Assembly (NCBI GenBank): GCA_964512045.1
Contig: CAZEJK010000026.1
Span: 1-38,130 of the forward strand
DNA length: 38,130 nucleotides
Direction: 5' to 3'
From: CAZEJK01 sp964512045
Lineage (GTDB): Bacteria > Acidobacteriota > Thermoanaerobaculia > Thermoanaerobaculales > Sulfomarinibacteraceae
Position numbers and translations under genes: made by a program. Shown piece by piece: positions 15,257 to 23,889 of the stretch (position 1 is its first letter; every line of letters starts with the position of its first letter). The notes beneath the pieces were generated by a model. The model searched no databases. It was not told the DNA's origin and saw only the letters and a program-made list of their open reading frames with translations.

Positions 15257-16065
15257 AGCCGTTTCAGGACCAGGTGGCGCTGATCACCGGAGCCTCGTCG
15301 GGGATTGGCAGAGCGGTCGCGGAGGAGCTGGCACGCCAGGGCGCAGACTGTGTGCTCCTCGCACGGCGTGAGGAGCGGCTCGCCGATGCGGTGGCGGCGA
15401 TCGAGCAGATCGGCCGGCGGGCAGTGGCGGTTGCGGGTGATGTGAGCCGCGATGGGGACCTCGAGCACGCTGTCGAGCGGGCGCGCGCCGAGCTGGGTCC
15501 GGTGTCGGTGGTTCTGGCCAACGCCGGCTTCGGCGTCTCTGGAACCGTGTACTCCCTGACGGTGGACGATTACCGCCGCCAGCTGGAGACCAACGTGCTC
15601 GGTGTGGTGCGGACAGTCTTGGCAACGCGCGAGGACCTGTGCGCGACAGCTGGAGTCGTCGGGATCTTGGGGAGCGTCGCCGGACGACTGGCCCTTCCCG
15701 GCGTGTCTCCCTACAGCGCGAGCAAGGCGGCCCTGCAGGCGCTCGCCGACAGCTGGCGTCATGAGCTCGGCCGACGCGGGGTTGGGGTGGTGCTGGTACT
15801 GCCGGGTTTCGTGAGGTCGGAGATTCGACAGGTGGACAACGATGGTGTGTACCGTTCGGACCGGCAGGACACGATTCCGCCGTGGCTCGCCCAGCCCACG
15901 GATCGGGCGGCCAGGACAATCGTTCGCGGATTGCGGCGGCGGCGGGCGGTACAGGTCGTGACAGGCCATGGCCGGCTGCTGCTGATGCTCGATCGGCTGG
16001 CGCCCGCTCCGACGCGCTGGCTCGTCGGTCGTCTCATGGCGCCGAAGCGTTCCCGGGACCGTTGA
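15253..16065 (+). CDS. SDR family NAD(P)-dependent oxidoreductase
   Basis: The 270-aa product is a classical short-chain dehydrogenase. The Rossmann glycine motif TGASSGIG is at about residues 13-20, NAG at about 90, and the catalytic Ser and Tyr-x-x-x-Lys are in LGSVAGRLALPGVSPYSASK. The arginines following the second strand (LLARREER) favour NADP(H). The C-terminal tail (LLLMLDRLAPAPTRWLVGRL) resembles the membrane-associated end of acyl or lipid-type SDRs, so a lipid substrate is possible but unproven. The start overlaps the uvrC stop by ATGA and its own stop abuts the hydrolase gene, so the three form one transcript. Confidence 0.9.
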   Translation: MKPFQDQVALITGASSGIGRAVAEELARQGADCVLLARREERLADAVAAIEQIGRRAVAVAGDVSRDGDLEHAVERARAELGPVSVVLANAGFGVSGTVYSLTVDDYRRQLETNVLGVVRTVLATREDLCATAGVVGILGSVAGRLALPGVSPYSASKAALQALADSWRHELGRRGVGVVLVLPGFVRSEIRQVDNDGVYRSDRQDTIPPWLAQPTDRAARTIVRGLRRRRAVQVVTGHGRLLLMLDRLAPAPTRWLVGRLMAPKRSRDR

Positions 16066-16067
16066 GC

Positions 16068-16844
16068 GTGGCCGCTTCGGTGGACGATGCGACCGTAGAG
16101 GTGGGGAAGAGCTGTATTGCGGTGCGGTGGCACCGTCCACGCCGTGCCGAGGGCGCGACGTCGATCGTGCTGTTGCACGAGGCGCTGGGGTGCATCGCCC
16201 TGTGGAAGGGCTTTGGGAGCCTGCTCGCGGAGACCACCGGGCGCCAGGTGCTGGCGTACGATCGGATCGGCCACGGGCAGTCCACACCCCTCAGCGAAGC
16301 TCGGGGGCTCGACTACCTGCACCGTCTTGCCCTGGAGGAGCTTCCGGCTGTTCTTGAGGCGTGCGGCGTGAACACCCCGGTGTTGATGGGCCACTCCGAC
16401 GGCGCCACCATTGCCACCCTGTACGCGGCACATCAGCCAACGGCAGCTGTCATCGTGGAGTCGATCCACGTGCTGGTCGAGGACAGAACCGTGGACGGCG
16501 TGCGCAACGCCGTCACCGATCGGCAGCGTCTGGTCGAGAAGTTGCGGCGCTACCGCGGGATGAAGTCTGAAGCGCTGGTGGCGGCGTGGGCCGATACCTG
16601 GTGTGCCTCGTGGTTTCGCGGCTGGAACGTGGTCGATGAGCTCGGGACGATCCGCTGCCCGCTGCTGGCGATCCAGGGGCTCCACGACTCCTACGGGACG
16701 GTCCGTCAGGTCGAGGAGCTGCGCCGTGGGATTGGGGCGCCGGTGACCGAGCTGCTCTTGAAAGGCTGCGGCCACGCTCCACACCGCGAGGCGCCCGAGC
16801 AGGTGCTCGAGGCGGTGCGGGTGTTTCTCCTCACCGTGCCGTGA
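16068..16844 (+). CDS. Alpha/beta hydrolase
   Basis: The 258-aa product has the alpha/beta-hydrolase fold pattern: LLHEALGCIALWKGF (oxyanion region), AYDRIGHGQST, the nucleophile elbow GHSDGA with Ser in the centre, an acidic residue in IQGLHDSYGT and the catalytic His in GCGHAPHREAPE. Substrate is unknown; a lid region around RYRGMKSEALVAAWADTWCA lies between. The start is uncertain: GTG 16068 is used, but TTG 16062 would overlap the SDR stop as TTGA. It is the last gene of the uvrC-SDR-hydrolase run. Its 3' end converges with the sortase gene 43 bp away. Confidence 0.88.
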   Translation: MAASVDDATVEVGKSCIAVRWHRPRRAEGATSIVLLHEALGCIALWKGFGSLLAETTGRQVLAYDRIGHGQSTPLSEARGLDYLHRLALEELPAVLEACGVNTPVLMGHSDGATIATLYAAHQPTAAVIVESIHVLVEDRTVDGVRNAVTDRQRLVEKLRRYRGMKSEALVAAWADTWCASWFRGWNVVDELGTIRCPLLAIQGLHDSYGTVRQVEELRRGIGAPVTELLLKGCGHAPHREAPEQVLEAVRVFLLTVP

Positions 16845-16886
16845 GTGCTCTGAACGCCGAAGCGCCGCGCCCGGACGGCCGCCAGC

Positions 16887-17483
16887 TCAGTCAACCTTCG
16901 TGGCGAACACCAGGTATCGAAGCGGGCCACCGGGCTGCACAGAGTCGAAAGGGTAGCAGGTGAGGAGCACGAGCCGTGCCCCGTGCCCCGCCACCCTGAC
17001 AGTGCTCCGCGTTCGCTGAAGATCGATGATCTCGCTTCCCACCACGTGGTAGGTCGCGACCGCACGGTTCGCGTCCTCGAGCTCGATCAGGTCGCCGGGC
17101 TCGAGCCGCTCGAGGAACGCGAAGTGCGTGTCCCTGTGTCCACTCAAGACGCACACGCCAGACTCTCCAGGAGCGGCCGTCCCGTCCAGGTGGCCCGGTC
17201 CGAAGGCAAGGGTCCTGCCGCTGGCGCCGGCGAGGACGATCTGCTTGACATCGAGTGCTGCGACTCGCAGACGCGCTACAGGGTACGTGTCTGCCCATGG
17301 CCACGGGCGGCGGTGGTCCCCGGCCGGGCTCGTTTCGGCCCAGGCGGCGGTCAGCAGCCGCTGCGCCAGACACGCCTTGGCCCAGATCCACAGCGACTGG
17401 CTACCGAGCAGAGCGGAGATCACCATCAGGGCTCCCGTCAGGACGAGTGAGAGCCGGCGGCGAGCAGGTCGTAGTGTGCTCAC
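16887..17483 (-). CDS. Class GN-type sortase
   Basis: The 198-aa product has an N-terminal membrane anchor (about 11-35) and an extracytoplasmic sortase domain. Catalytic residues are H116 in LSGHRDTHF, C176 in VLLTCYPFD and R189 in PGGPLRYLVF. LAGASGRTLAFGPGHLDGTA is characteristic of the dedicated (class GN, 'marine') sortases of Gram-negative bacteria, which usually have one substrate encoded next door. The family residues just before the His are often EPGNS; here they are APGESGVCV. The start is GTG, overlapping the stop of the target gene as GTGA. It probably cuts the C-terminal signal of the VWA protein in the inner membrane or periplasm. The final acceptor in Gram-negatives is not known. 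Confidence 0.92.
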   Translation of the reverse strand: MSTLRPARRRLSLVLTGALMVISALLGSQSLWIWAKACLAQRLLTAAWAETSPAGDHRRPWPWADTYPVARLRVAALDVKQIVLAGASGRTLAFGPGHLDGTAAPGESGVCVLSGHRDTHFAFLERLEPGDLIELEDANRAVATYHVVGSEIIDLQRTRSTVRVAGHGARLVLLTCYPFDSVQPGGPLRYLVFATKVD

Positions 17484-18589
17484 CTCCGCCCCCAGCGCAG
17501 CGTCGCCAGGGCGGCCAGCGCGGCAAGCACGGCCGCCATGAGAAGCAGCTGTCGTGGGGTTGCCGTTCGCGGCGCTCCGAACACGGCGGCTCGGCTCCAG
17601 CCGTCGGGCAGGTTGGTGGGCACGGCTTCACGACCGAGCGCCTCGGACTCCGGGCGGCTCGGAGTGACATCCACCGCCACCAGGCTGGTGAACCGGGACA
17701 CGAGGTGGTGCTGTAGGCCGAGCTGCACCACCTTCTCTCGAACGGTGTCTGCGCCGTCACCTTGTGGCATGTCGCGCAGGAGCGAGGCGATCCGGCGGCG
17801 GGCCCAGAGCTTGCCCACACCAGAGTGAGCCGCCGCGGTTTCGACCGGCAAGCGCACCGACCACGGACTCTGCCCACGATGGCCTCGGACCTCGACCGTG
17901 GCGCCGGCGAATGCGAGTCGGGCCGCCACCACCACGGGCTCTCCGGCGTACAGGTCCGGAACCCTCTGCGGCGCCAGGTCCGCTGCTGCGTCCTCGAAGG
18001 TGACGGAGATGTCGCTGAGCACCGGGCTTTCCAGCTTCGCAAACAGCTCGTCCATCCGGTCGGCGACCTCGCCGGGGTCGGCGATGAAGGTGAACGTTCC
18101 CCTCCCATGCTCGGCGGCGCGGCGCATGAAGTGGCCGTTTGGAGCCGAGCCGATGCCGACGGTGAACAGCCGAGACCGGCCGAGGTCGCGACGGATCTGT
18201 TCGAACAGTCCGCTCTCGTTGCCGACACAGCCGTCGGTGATGAACACGACCTGTCGTACCGGATGGAGACTGGCACCGCCGTCGCGGTCATCGAGCGCCA
18301 GCCCCAGCGCCTTCGACATTTCGGTTCCCCCGTTCGCACCGAGCCTGCGCACCCATTCGAGCGCGGACTCCACGTTGCTCTGCGTGGCGGGACGAGAAGC
18401 TGCGAACAGCGACCGGGCCGAGGACGCGAACGCGATCACGTTGAAGCTGTCGTTTGGGGCCAGCCGTTGCAACGACAGCTCGAGGGCGGCCTTCGCCTGG
18501 GAGATGGAGGCGCCGTGCATCGAGCCAGAGGTGTCGATCACGAGGACGACCAGGAGACCGATGAGAACGACTGTCTGGCGGGTCAGCAT
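17480..18589 (-). CDS. VWA-domain sortase target lacking the VIT domain
   Basis: The 369-aa product has a short hydrophobic N-terminus that runs straight into the VWA metal site: VLVIDTSGSM, D19 to S23. The VWA domain continues through NGGTEMSKALGLALDD and VVFITDGCVGNE. A beta-rich C-terminal region follows. The end has the sorting pattern PRTATP (about 340-345), a hydrophobic helix and WGRR. These match the 'marine proteobacterial sortase target' family. Known members carry a signal peptide and a VIT domain before the VWA, so this one is much shorter. The ATG at 18589 has GGAGGTG four bases upstream, so the short start is real. It is coupled to the sortase gene. Confidence 0.88.
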   Translation of the reverse strand: MLTRQTVVLIGLLVVLVIDTSGSMHGASISQAKAALELSLQRLAPNDSFNVIAFASSARSLFAASRPATQSNVESALEWVRRLGANGGTEMSKALGLALDDRDGGASLHPVRQVVFITDGCVGNESGLFEQIRRDLGRSRLFTVGIGSAPNGHFMRRAAEHGRGTFTFIADPGEVADRMDELFAKLESPVLSDISVTFEDAAADLAPQRVPDLYAGEPVVVAARLAFAGATVEVRGHRGQSPWSVRLPVETAAAHSGVGKLWARRRIASLLRDMPQGDGADTVREKVVQLGLQHHLVSRFTSLVAVDVTPSRPESEALGREAVPTNLPDGWSRAAVFGAPRTATPRQLLLMAAVLAALAALATLRWGRR

Positions 18590-18731
18590 GGGGCACCTCC
18601 AGGACCTCGTGATGCGCTTCTGGTTTGACGATCGGTTGCTCTCGGGGTCCGTAGCAGCCGTCGGGAGGGCGCCAGCGAGGCAAACTGTGACAATGCTGTG
18701 GCGGCAGTTGATGGGTGGGGATGAAGCTCGC

Positions 18732-18737
18732 TACCAT
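18732..18737 (+). promoter_or_regulatory. Candidate -10 box, leaderless response regulator
   Basis: TACCAT lies 6 nt before ATG 18744. TTGATG sits 18 bp upstream of it as a possible -35. No Shine-Dalgarno sequence is seen. Confidence 0.5.
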
Positions 18738-18743
18738 GCGAGT

Positions 18744-19457
18744 ATGGCTGGAGCATCTCGCAATACGGTGGCGGTGGTCGACGACGAGACCAACATCCGG
18801 GAGACGGTGTCGTTTGCCCTCAAGCGGGAGGGGTACGCCGTGGAGACGTACAGGGATGGCGACGAGGCGTGGAGCACCTTCCAGACAACGCTCCCGGACC
18901 TGGTGGTGCTCGATATCTTGATGCCCAACGTCGACGGCCTCGAGCTGTGTCGGCGGCTGCGGACCAAGAGTCAGAGCCTGCCGATCATCTTCCTGACCTC
19001 TCGAGACGAGGAGTTCGATCGCGTGCTCGGCCTCGAGCTCGGGGCGGACGACTACCTGTGCAAGCCGTTCTCCATGCGCGAGCTCATTGCTCGAGTCAAG
19101 GTCCTGTTTCGTAGAATGGCACTCGCACATGCGTCAGATGCGGAGGAGCGCATCGTCGAGCACGGTGGGCTACGGATGGATCTGCAACGGTATACCGCAA
19201 CCTGGAACAGCACCCCCCTCAACCTCACAGTCACCGAGTTCATGCTCCTCAACGCATTGGTCCGGCATCCGGGGCACGTCAAGACTCGCCAGCAGCTGAT
19301 GGAGGAAGGCTACCCCCACGACGCGTACGTGTCCGACCGCACCATCGACACGCATATCAAGCGGTTGCGTCGAAAGTTCACGGAGGTGGACGGGGAGTTC
19401 GAGGAGATCGAGACGGTGTACGGGCTCGGCTACCGGTACCGGCAGGACGCTGTGTGA
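18744..19457 (+). CDS. ChvI/PdsR-like OmpR-family response regulator
   Basis: The 237-aa product has a receiver domain with acidic pair D13/D14, phospho-acceptor D57 (LVVLD), IIFLTSRDEEFDRVLGLELG and the conserved Lys in LCKPFS. The C-terminal winged helix is of OmpR type (LTVTEFMLLNALVRHPGHVK, RTIDTHIKRLRRKF, YGLGYRY). The wording is closest to ChvI regulators of alphaproteobacteria and to the response regulators (PdsR) that accompany dedicated sortase systems. The start is ATG 18744, 6 nt after a -10-like box. The gene is divergent from the sortase-target pair and overlaps the kinase gene as GTGA, so control of the sortase locus is likely but inferred. Confidence 0.93.
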   Translation: MAGASRNTVAVVDDETNIRETVSFALKREGYAVETYRDGDEAWSTFQTTLPDLVVLDILMPNVDGLELCRRLRTKSQSLPIIFLTSRDEEFDRVLGLELGADDYLCKPFSMRELIARVKVLFRRMALAHASDAEERIVEHGGLRMDLQRYTATWNSTPLNLTVTEFMLLNALVRHPGHVKTRQQLMEEGYPHDAYVSDRTIDTHIKRLRRKFTEVDGEFEEIETVYGLGYRYRQDAV

Positions 19458-21016
19458 GATCGGTCCTCAAGTTCCTGTCGCGGATCTCGATCCGTTTGCT
19501 CGCCTTCAACCTGCTGCTGGTGTTCCTTCCGGCCGCCGGTGTGCTTTTCCTGGATACCTACGAGAACCAGCTGCTCGACGCCCAGGAGCGGGCGATGGTC
19601 CAGCAGGGGCGTGTACTGGCTGCTGCACTGGCGAGCAGGGGAGAGCCCGACGAGGAGCTGGCCTCCGAGATCCTGCGTGAGCTGGACCAGCGTACTGAGA
19701 GTCGGCTCCGTGTGGTCGATCGGTACGGGACGCTGCTTGCGGACACGAGCCGGCTGGGGCCCCGGTTCGAAGGTGAGCTCGAGGTGTCGCCGGATCGCTC
19801 CACCCGGGAGACGGGCCTGTATAAGATCGGGTCGCTGCCGTTCCGCCTGTACCGGCGGTACCTGGCACCGCCGGCACCACCGATGACCACTGCGGACTTC
19901 TACGACGATGCCGACATGCTGCTCGGGCGCGAGGTCAAGGAGGCGTTGGCGGGTCGATACGGCGCGACCACCCGGATCTCGGCGTCGCAGCAGCGCTCGG
20001 TCACTCTGTACTCGGCGCTGCCGGTGCGCAACGGCGGCGAGGTGGTCGGGGCCGTCCTGGTGTCGCGATCCACCTACCGTATCTTGCAGATGCTGTACGC
20101 CGTGCGCCTGGCGATCTTCAAAGTGTTCCTGGCGTCGGTTGCCGTTGCCGTCGTGCTCAGCTTGCTAGTGTCGACAACGATTGCGCGGCCGTTGGTGCGG
20201 CTGCGCAACAGGGCCGAGGCGATCTTGGACAAGCGGGGGCGACTCAAGGGCCGGTTCCGCCGGACCGCGCGTCTCGATGAGATCGGCGACCTTGCCAGGG
20301 CCCTGCACGATCTGACCCGCCGTCTCGACGAGCACATCACGTTCATCGAAAGCTTCGCGGAGGACCTGGCGCACGAGTTCAAGAACCCTCTGGCGTCGAT
20401 CCGGACCGCTACCGAGATGGCGGCCGAGGTCGACGATCCCTCAGACCGGCTACGGTTCCTGGAGATGGTGCAGAGCGATGTGGCCCGCCTCGAGCGGTTG
20501 CTGTCCGACGTGCGTGAGATCACCCGGATCGACGCAGGCCTCAATGACGAAGCACAGGTGGTCGACCTCGATCGGCTGGTGGCTGCAGTCGTCCAGGGAC
20601 ACCGGCTCGCGGCTGGCGAGTCGGGCGTCGCCGTGGATTACGTCCAGTGTGACGCCGAGCTCGCGGTGCGTGTCCCCGCCGATCGGATCGTGCAGGTGCT
20701 CGACAATCTGCTGGCCAACGCCGTGAGCTTCACGCCACCCGGAGGAACGGTGGATGTGCGCGTCGATCGGGATGACCACCAGGCGAGAGTGTGCGTGCTC
20801 GACGAGGGGCCCGGTATTCCGGAGGCGAGCTTGGATCGGATCTTCGACCGGTTCTACTCCGATCGTCCGGCAGACCACGCAGGCGTGCACTCGGGCCTGG
20901 GCCTGGCGATCGCGCGGACCATCGTGACCAGCTGTGGCGGGAGCATCGTTGCCGCCAACCGGTCGTCCGGTGGTGCCGAGCTCACTGTGCGACTGCCGCT
21001 CCTCCGCTCGCAGTAG
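19454..21016 (+). CDS. ChvG/PdsS-like sensor histidine kinase
   Basis: The 520-aa product has membrane helices at about 13-33 and 218-242 that bound a periplasmic sensor region of about 185 residues. HAMP-like residues about 243-295 follow. The dimerisation helix has the phospho-acceptor H308 (LAHEFKNPLASIRT). The ATPase domain shows QVLDNLLANAVSFTPPGG (N box), DEGPGIPE (G1) and HSGLGLAIA (G2). The sensor region ends YSALPVRNGGEVVGAVLVSR, as in ChvG-type and sortase-linked kinases. It should phosphorylate the adjacent regulator. The start is GTG 19454, overlapping the regulator stop. Confidence 0.93.
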   Translation: MRSVLKFLSRISIRLLAFNLLLVFLPAAGVLFLDTYENQLLDAQERAMVQQGRVLAAALASRGEPDEELASEILRELDQRTESRLRVVDRYGTLLADTSRLGPRFEGELEVSPDRSTRETGLYKIGSLPFRLYRRYLAPPAPPMTTADFYDDADMLLGREVKEALAGRYGATTRISASQQRSVTLYSALPVRNGGEVVGAVLVSRSTYRILQMLYAVRLAIFKVFLASVAVAVVLSLLVSTTIARPLVRLRNRAEAILDKRGRLKGRFRRTARLDEIGDLARALHDLTRRLDEHITFIESFAEDLAHEFKNPLASIRTATEMAAEVDDPSDRLRFLEMVQSDVARLERLLSDVREITRIDAGLNDEAQVVDLDRLVAAVVQGHRLAAGESGVAVDYVQCDAELAVRVPADRIVQVLDNLLANAVSFTPPGGTVDVRVDRDDHQARVCVLDEGPGIPEASLDRIFDRFYSDRPADHAGVHSGLGLAIARTIVTSCGGSIVAANRSSGGAELTVRLPLLRSQ

Positions 21017-21039
21017 CCGCACCCTGGCGTCGGGTGCCG

Positions 21040-21068
21040 TTGACGCTGTGTGAGGGAGTGCATAGAGT
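21040..21068 (+). promoter_or_regulatory. Sigma-70 promoter of the TonB receptor gene
   Basis: TTGACG (21040-21045, five of six), 17-bp spacer and TAGAGT (21063-21068, four of six). Transcription would begin near 21075, about 33 nt before ATG 21108. The leader contains AAGGAGAGGA. It lets the receptor be transcribed apart from the kinase gene. Confidence 0.6.
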
Positions 21069-21107
21069 CAGCGGCTCGTTGAAGCGCAAGGAGAGGATTT
21101 TCGGACG

Positions 21108-22913
21108 ATGCACGGTGTGGCAGCCATGATTGGTTTGGCGGCGCTGCTGGCAAGCGCCGCGGCCGAAGAACCGGGCCAGGGACGGTTTGAGGGCACGACG
21201 TCGGTGGTGGCGAGCCGCGTTTCCGAAGCTGCGGGAGCGGGCCGGCGCGAGATCGTTCTGAGCCGTGAAGAGATCGCCAGCCTTCCGGTGGCGTCGGTTC
21301 AGGATCTGCTGGCGGCGGTGCCGGGCGTCGGCCTGTCTCGGCGAGGTGCCCGGGGGGTGCAGGCGGACCTGAGCCTGCGCGGCGCCACCTTCGAGCAGGC
21401 AGTGGTGCTGGTTGATGGTGTGCGGGTCTCCAGCCCGCAGACTGGTCACCACACACTCGATCTGTTCGTGCCGCTGGATGCGATCGAGCGCGTCGAGGTG
21501 GTGACCGGTCCGGGATCTGCGGTCCACGGCGCCGACGCGTTTGGCGGGGTGATCAACATCGTCACCGGTGTGCAGGATACGGGCGGGTATGTGCGCGCCG
21601 GGGAGAACGACCTGGCAGGTGGAGGCGTGCACGGCGATCTCGGGTCCGCCTGGGTGGCAGTAGAGCGGGAGGTCCACACCGGCTTCCGCGATGGCACCGA
21701 GGCGTGGCTGAACCGTTTTGGAGCGGGCTGGCGTTGGCAGCTGGGACGGAGCTCGGGGTCAGCAGTTGCGACAGCAGGGACCCGCGAGTTTGGCGCATTC
21801 GCGTTCTACTCGGAGAGGTTTCCATGGCAGCAGGAGCGTACGTCGGGCCACCGGGTCGCTGCCACGGCGGTGCTTCCGCTGGGCGGCGCCACCCTTGATC
21901 TGGCGGCGGCTGCGGGACGGCATCGCGATCGGTTCGTGCTCGATCGGCGCCGACCCGACTGGTTCGTGAACCGGCACCGGACCGACTCGCTGTCAGCGCG
22001 CGCTGTGCTGTCCGGGCACGTGGTCGAAGCGGAACGAGCCGCCGGCTGGCGGTGGCTCGTGGGCGCCGAGGCTGTGCACGATGCCATCGACTCGTCGAAT
22101 CTGGGTCGGCGTCACCGCTCGAGGCTCTCTGGCTTCGGCGAGGCGTGGTGGCGACGGGACGGGGTGCAGCTCGGTATTCAGGGTAGGATCGATCACGAGG
22201 CGCCGTGGAGCAGCGTGTCGACCCTCGCCGCCGGCGGCTCCCTCCGCCTTGCCCCGACGGCACTGCTGCGCTTCCATCACGGTCAGAGCTTCCGCGCGCC
22301 CACGTTCACCGACCGCTTCTACGACTCGCCGTCGACCGTCGGTAACTCCGACCTCGAGCCCGAGCGGGGCCGTACGAGCGAGATCGGGCTGGACGCCGGT
22401 GCGATCTCGGTGACGGCGTTCGAGCGCCGGGCGAGCTCGCTGATCGACTATCTCCTCGGCGACGATGGCGTGTGGCGTGCCACGAACATCGGGCGGCTCA
22501 GGACGAGGGGTGTGGAGGCTTCGGTCGAGATCGCGAGGAGCGGTTCGTGGCACTGGCAACGCCTGGGGGCGACCTGGCTCGACTCCGTGTCGGACCTGGA
22601 CCCCGCGCGCTCGCGCTACGCGCTGAACCATCCGCGCGTGGAGGCGGTGTGGTCGGGTCGTCTGCAGCTGCCGAGAGCGTGGTCCATCGGCTGGGTGGTC
22701 CGGTTCCGCGACCCGAGCGACGACGGCTCGTGGGCCGTGGCCGACGTCCGGCTGAGCCGGCAGCTGGCGGCCGGTCTCGAGCTGATGGTGGAAGCGAGCA
22801 ACGTGGCCGATCGCGAGATCACCGAGCTTCACGGTGTGCCGTTACCCGGGCGTTGGGTGACGGCTACGGTTCGCTACCGGCTCCCGGCTCCATCCACCCC
22901 AACAGGCCGCTGA
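21108..22913 (+). CDS. TonB-dependent outer-membrane receptor (BtuB-like)
   Basis: The 601-aa product has a signal peptide (about 1-19), a possible TonB box TSVVASR (about 30-37) and a plug domain: VQDLLAAVPGVGLSRRGARG, DLSLRGATFEQAVVLVDGVR, ERVEVVTGPGSAVHGADAFG, GVINIVTG. The rest is an alternating beta-barrel with SFRAPTFTDRFYDSP and NSDLEPERGRTSEIGLDAG. Its small size and plug wording resemble cobalamin/BtuB-type receptors, but the ligand is unknown and no cobalamin riboswitch is visible in the short leader. The last barrel strand (GRWVTATVRYRL) is followed by nine extra residues that lie in a 50-bp overlap with the convergent CapA-like gene. Confidence 0.92.
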   Translation: MHGVAAMIGLAALLASAAAEEPGQGRFEGTTSVVASRVSEAAGAGRREIVLSREEIASLPVASVQDLLAAVPGVGLSRRGARGVQADLSLRGATFEQAVVLVDGVRVSSPQTGHHTLDLFVPLDAIERVEVVTGPGSAVHGADAFGGVINIVTGVQDTGGYVRAGENDLAGGGVHGDLGSAWVAVEREVHTGFRDGTEAWLNRFGAGWRWQLGRSSGSAVATAGTREFGAFAFYSERFPWQQERTSGHRVAATAVLPLGGATLDLAAAAGRHRDRFVLDRRRPDWFVNRHRTDSLSARAVLSGHVVEAERAAGWRWLVGAEAVHDAIDSSNLGRRHRSRLSGFGEAWWRRDGVQLGIQGRIDHEAPWSSVSTLAAGGSLRLAPTALLRFHHGQSFRAPTFTDRFYDSPSTVGNSDLEPERGRTSEIGLDAGAISVTAFERRASSLIDYLLGDDGVWRATNIGRLRTRGVEASVEIARSGSWHWQRLGATWLDSVSDLDPARSRYALNHPRVEAVWSGRLQLPRAWSIGWVVRFRDPSDDGSWAVADVRLSRQLAAGLELMVEASNVADREITELHGVPLPGRWVTATVRYRLPAPSTPTGR

Positions 22914-23883
22914 GGCGACGGCGCAGCCGCCGCGGGGCTTCGCTCAGTGGGACCAGCACTGGCCCCGGGAGCTGCACGATCGGATGGACGGCGAAGCCGG
23001 CCAGACCGGTTCGGGAGAGCCACAGCTCCAGGATGAGGCCGAGGCGCATCGTCCATCGCAAGGGGATCGGTGGTCCGAGGAGGTTGCCGGCGCTGTACAG
23101 GCAGAGGGAGTCGCCGAGCCGTTCCAGCGGCTGGACCACGTGTGGGTGGTGGCCGACGAGGACGGCAGCTCGGCGGTCAAGTAGCCGTCGGGCTGTGCTT
23201 CGCAGCGCCTCCCTCGGCGCCAGCTCCAGCTCCCAGCCCCAATGGGGGAACAGGAGGGGAAGCGTGGCCCCTGCGCCCTGTGCCCAGAGCTCCTCTGGCG
23301 GCGGCTCGGTCCACACCGGCGATCTTCGGGCCGTGTGGTTCAGCCAGTCGGTCCAGGCTACGATCACGAGCTCGAGCCCGTCGAGATCGATCCGAACGAC
23401 TCCGTCGTCAGTGCCGCGCGCACCGGTACGATGTCCCACCGGACGTACCCCGAGAGATCGCAGGTTCTCGACCGTGACAGCGACATCGTCCCTCCCGTGG
23501 TCGAGACAATGATTGTTTGCCACCGAAAGGACACACCGCTGCGGCTGCGCGCCCAGCTGCTCGAGCGTTGCGGCAACGAACTCGACGGACGGCCGTTCGC
23601 GTCCGATGCGAGAGAGGCGTGGATCGGGTCGGACCGGCCCTTCGCAGTTCGCCACGAGCAGGTCGGCACCGGAGATCAACCGGCGGAGCTGCGGATGGAC
23701 CTCCGGCGGCCGCCACCCACGGGTGGCCATCATGTCTCCGGCTACGATGATCCTCGTTCTTCCGTCCAGTGGTGAACCGGATGGGATGCCGACAGTGTGC
23801 GCCCACTGCCGTCGGCCAAGGGAGGGCATCAGGTAGCGGAGCCCGAGTGCTGCCGTTTCCAGGGGCGAGTACGGCGTGTCCAT
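22864..23883 (-). CDS. CapA family protein (PGA_cap phosphoesterase-like)
   Basis: The 339-aa product has the CapA/PGA_cap metallophosphoesterase pattern: IIVAGDMMATRG, LLVANCEGPV, CVLSVANNHCLDHG, LVGHHPHVVQPLERL and LYSAGNLLG. Those Asp/His/Asn residues are the metal ligands. CapA proteins take part in poly-gamma-glutamate or other capsule polymer handling, but many homologues of unknown role exist and no capB or capC is nearby. There is no signal peptide with this start, ATG 23883, which lies 6 nt after TATCAT. The frame stays open 37 codons upstream but that part reads as non-coding. The 3' end overlaps the TonB receptor gene by 50 bp on the opposite strand. Confidence 0.88.
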   Translation of the reverse strand: MDTPYSPLETAALGLRYLMPSLGRRQWAHTVGIPSGSPLDGRTRIIVAGDMMATRGWRPPEVHPQLRRLISGADLLVANCEGPVRPDPRLSRIGRERPSVEFVAATLEQLGAQPQRCVLSVANNHCLDHGRDDVAVTVENLRSLGVRPVGHRTGARGTDDGVVRIDLDGLELVIVAWTDWLNHTARRSPVWTEPPPEELWAQGAGATLPLLFPHWGWELELAPREALRSTARRLLDRRAAVLVGHHPHVVQPLERLGDSLCLYSAGNLLGPPIPLRWTMRLGLILELWLSRTGLAGFAVHPIVQLPGPVLVPLSEAPRRLRRRLSGLLGWMEPGAGSEP

Positions 23884-23889
23884 CGGCGG

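Noticed and set aside
21069..21107. Cobalamin riboswitch upstream of the BtuB-like receptor
   Set aside because: The leader is only about 33 nt and has no B12-box-like sequence.
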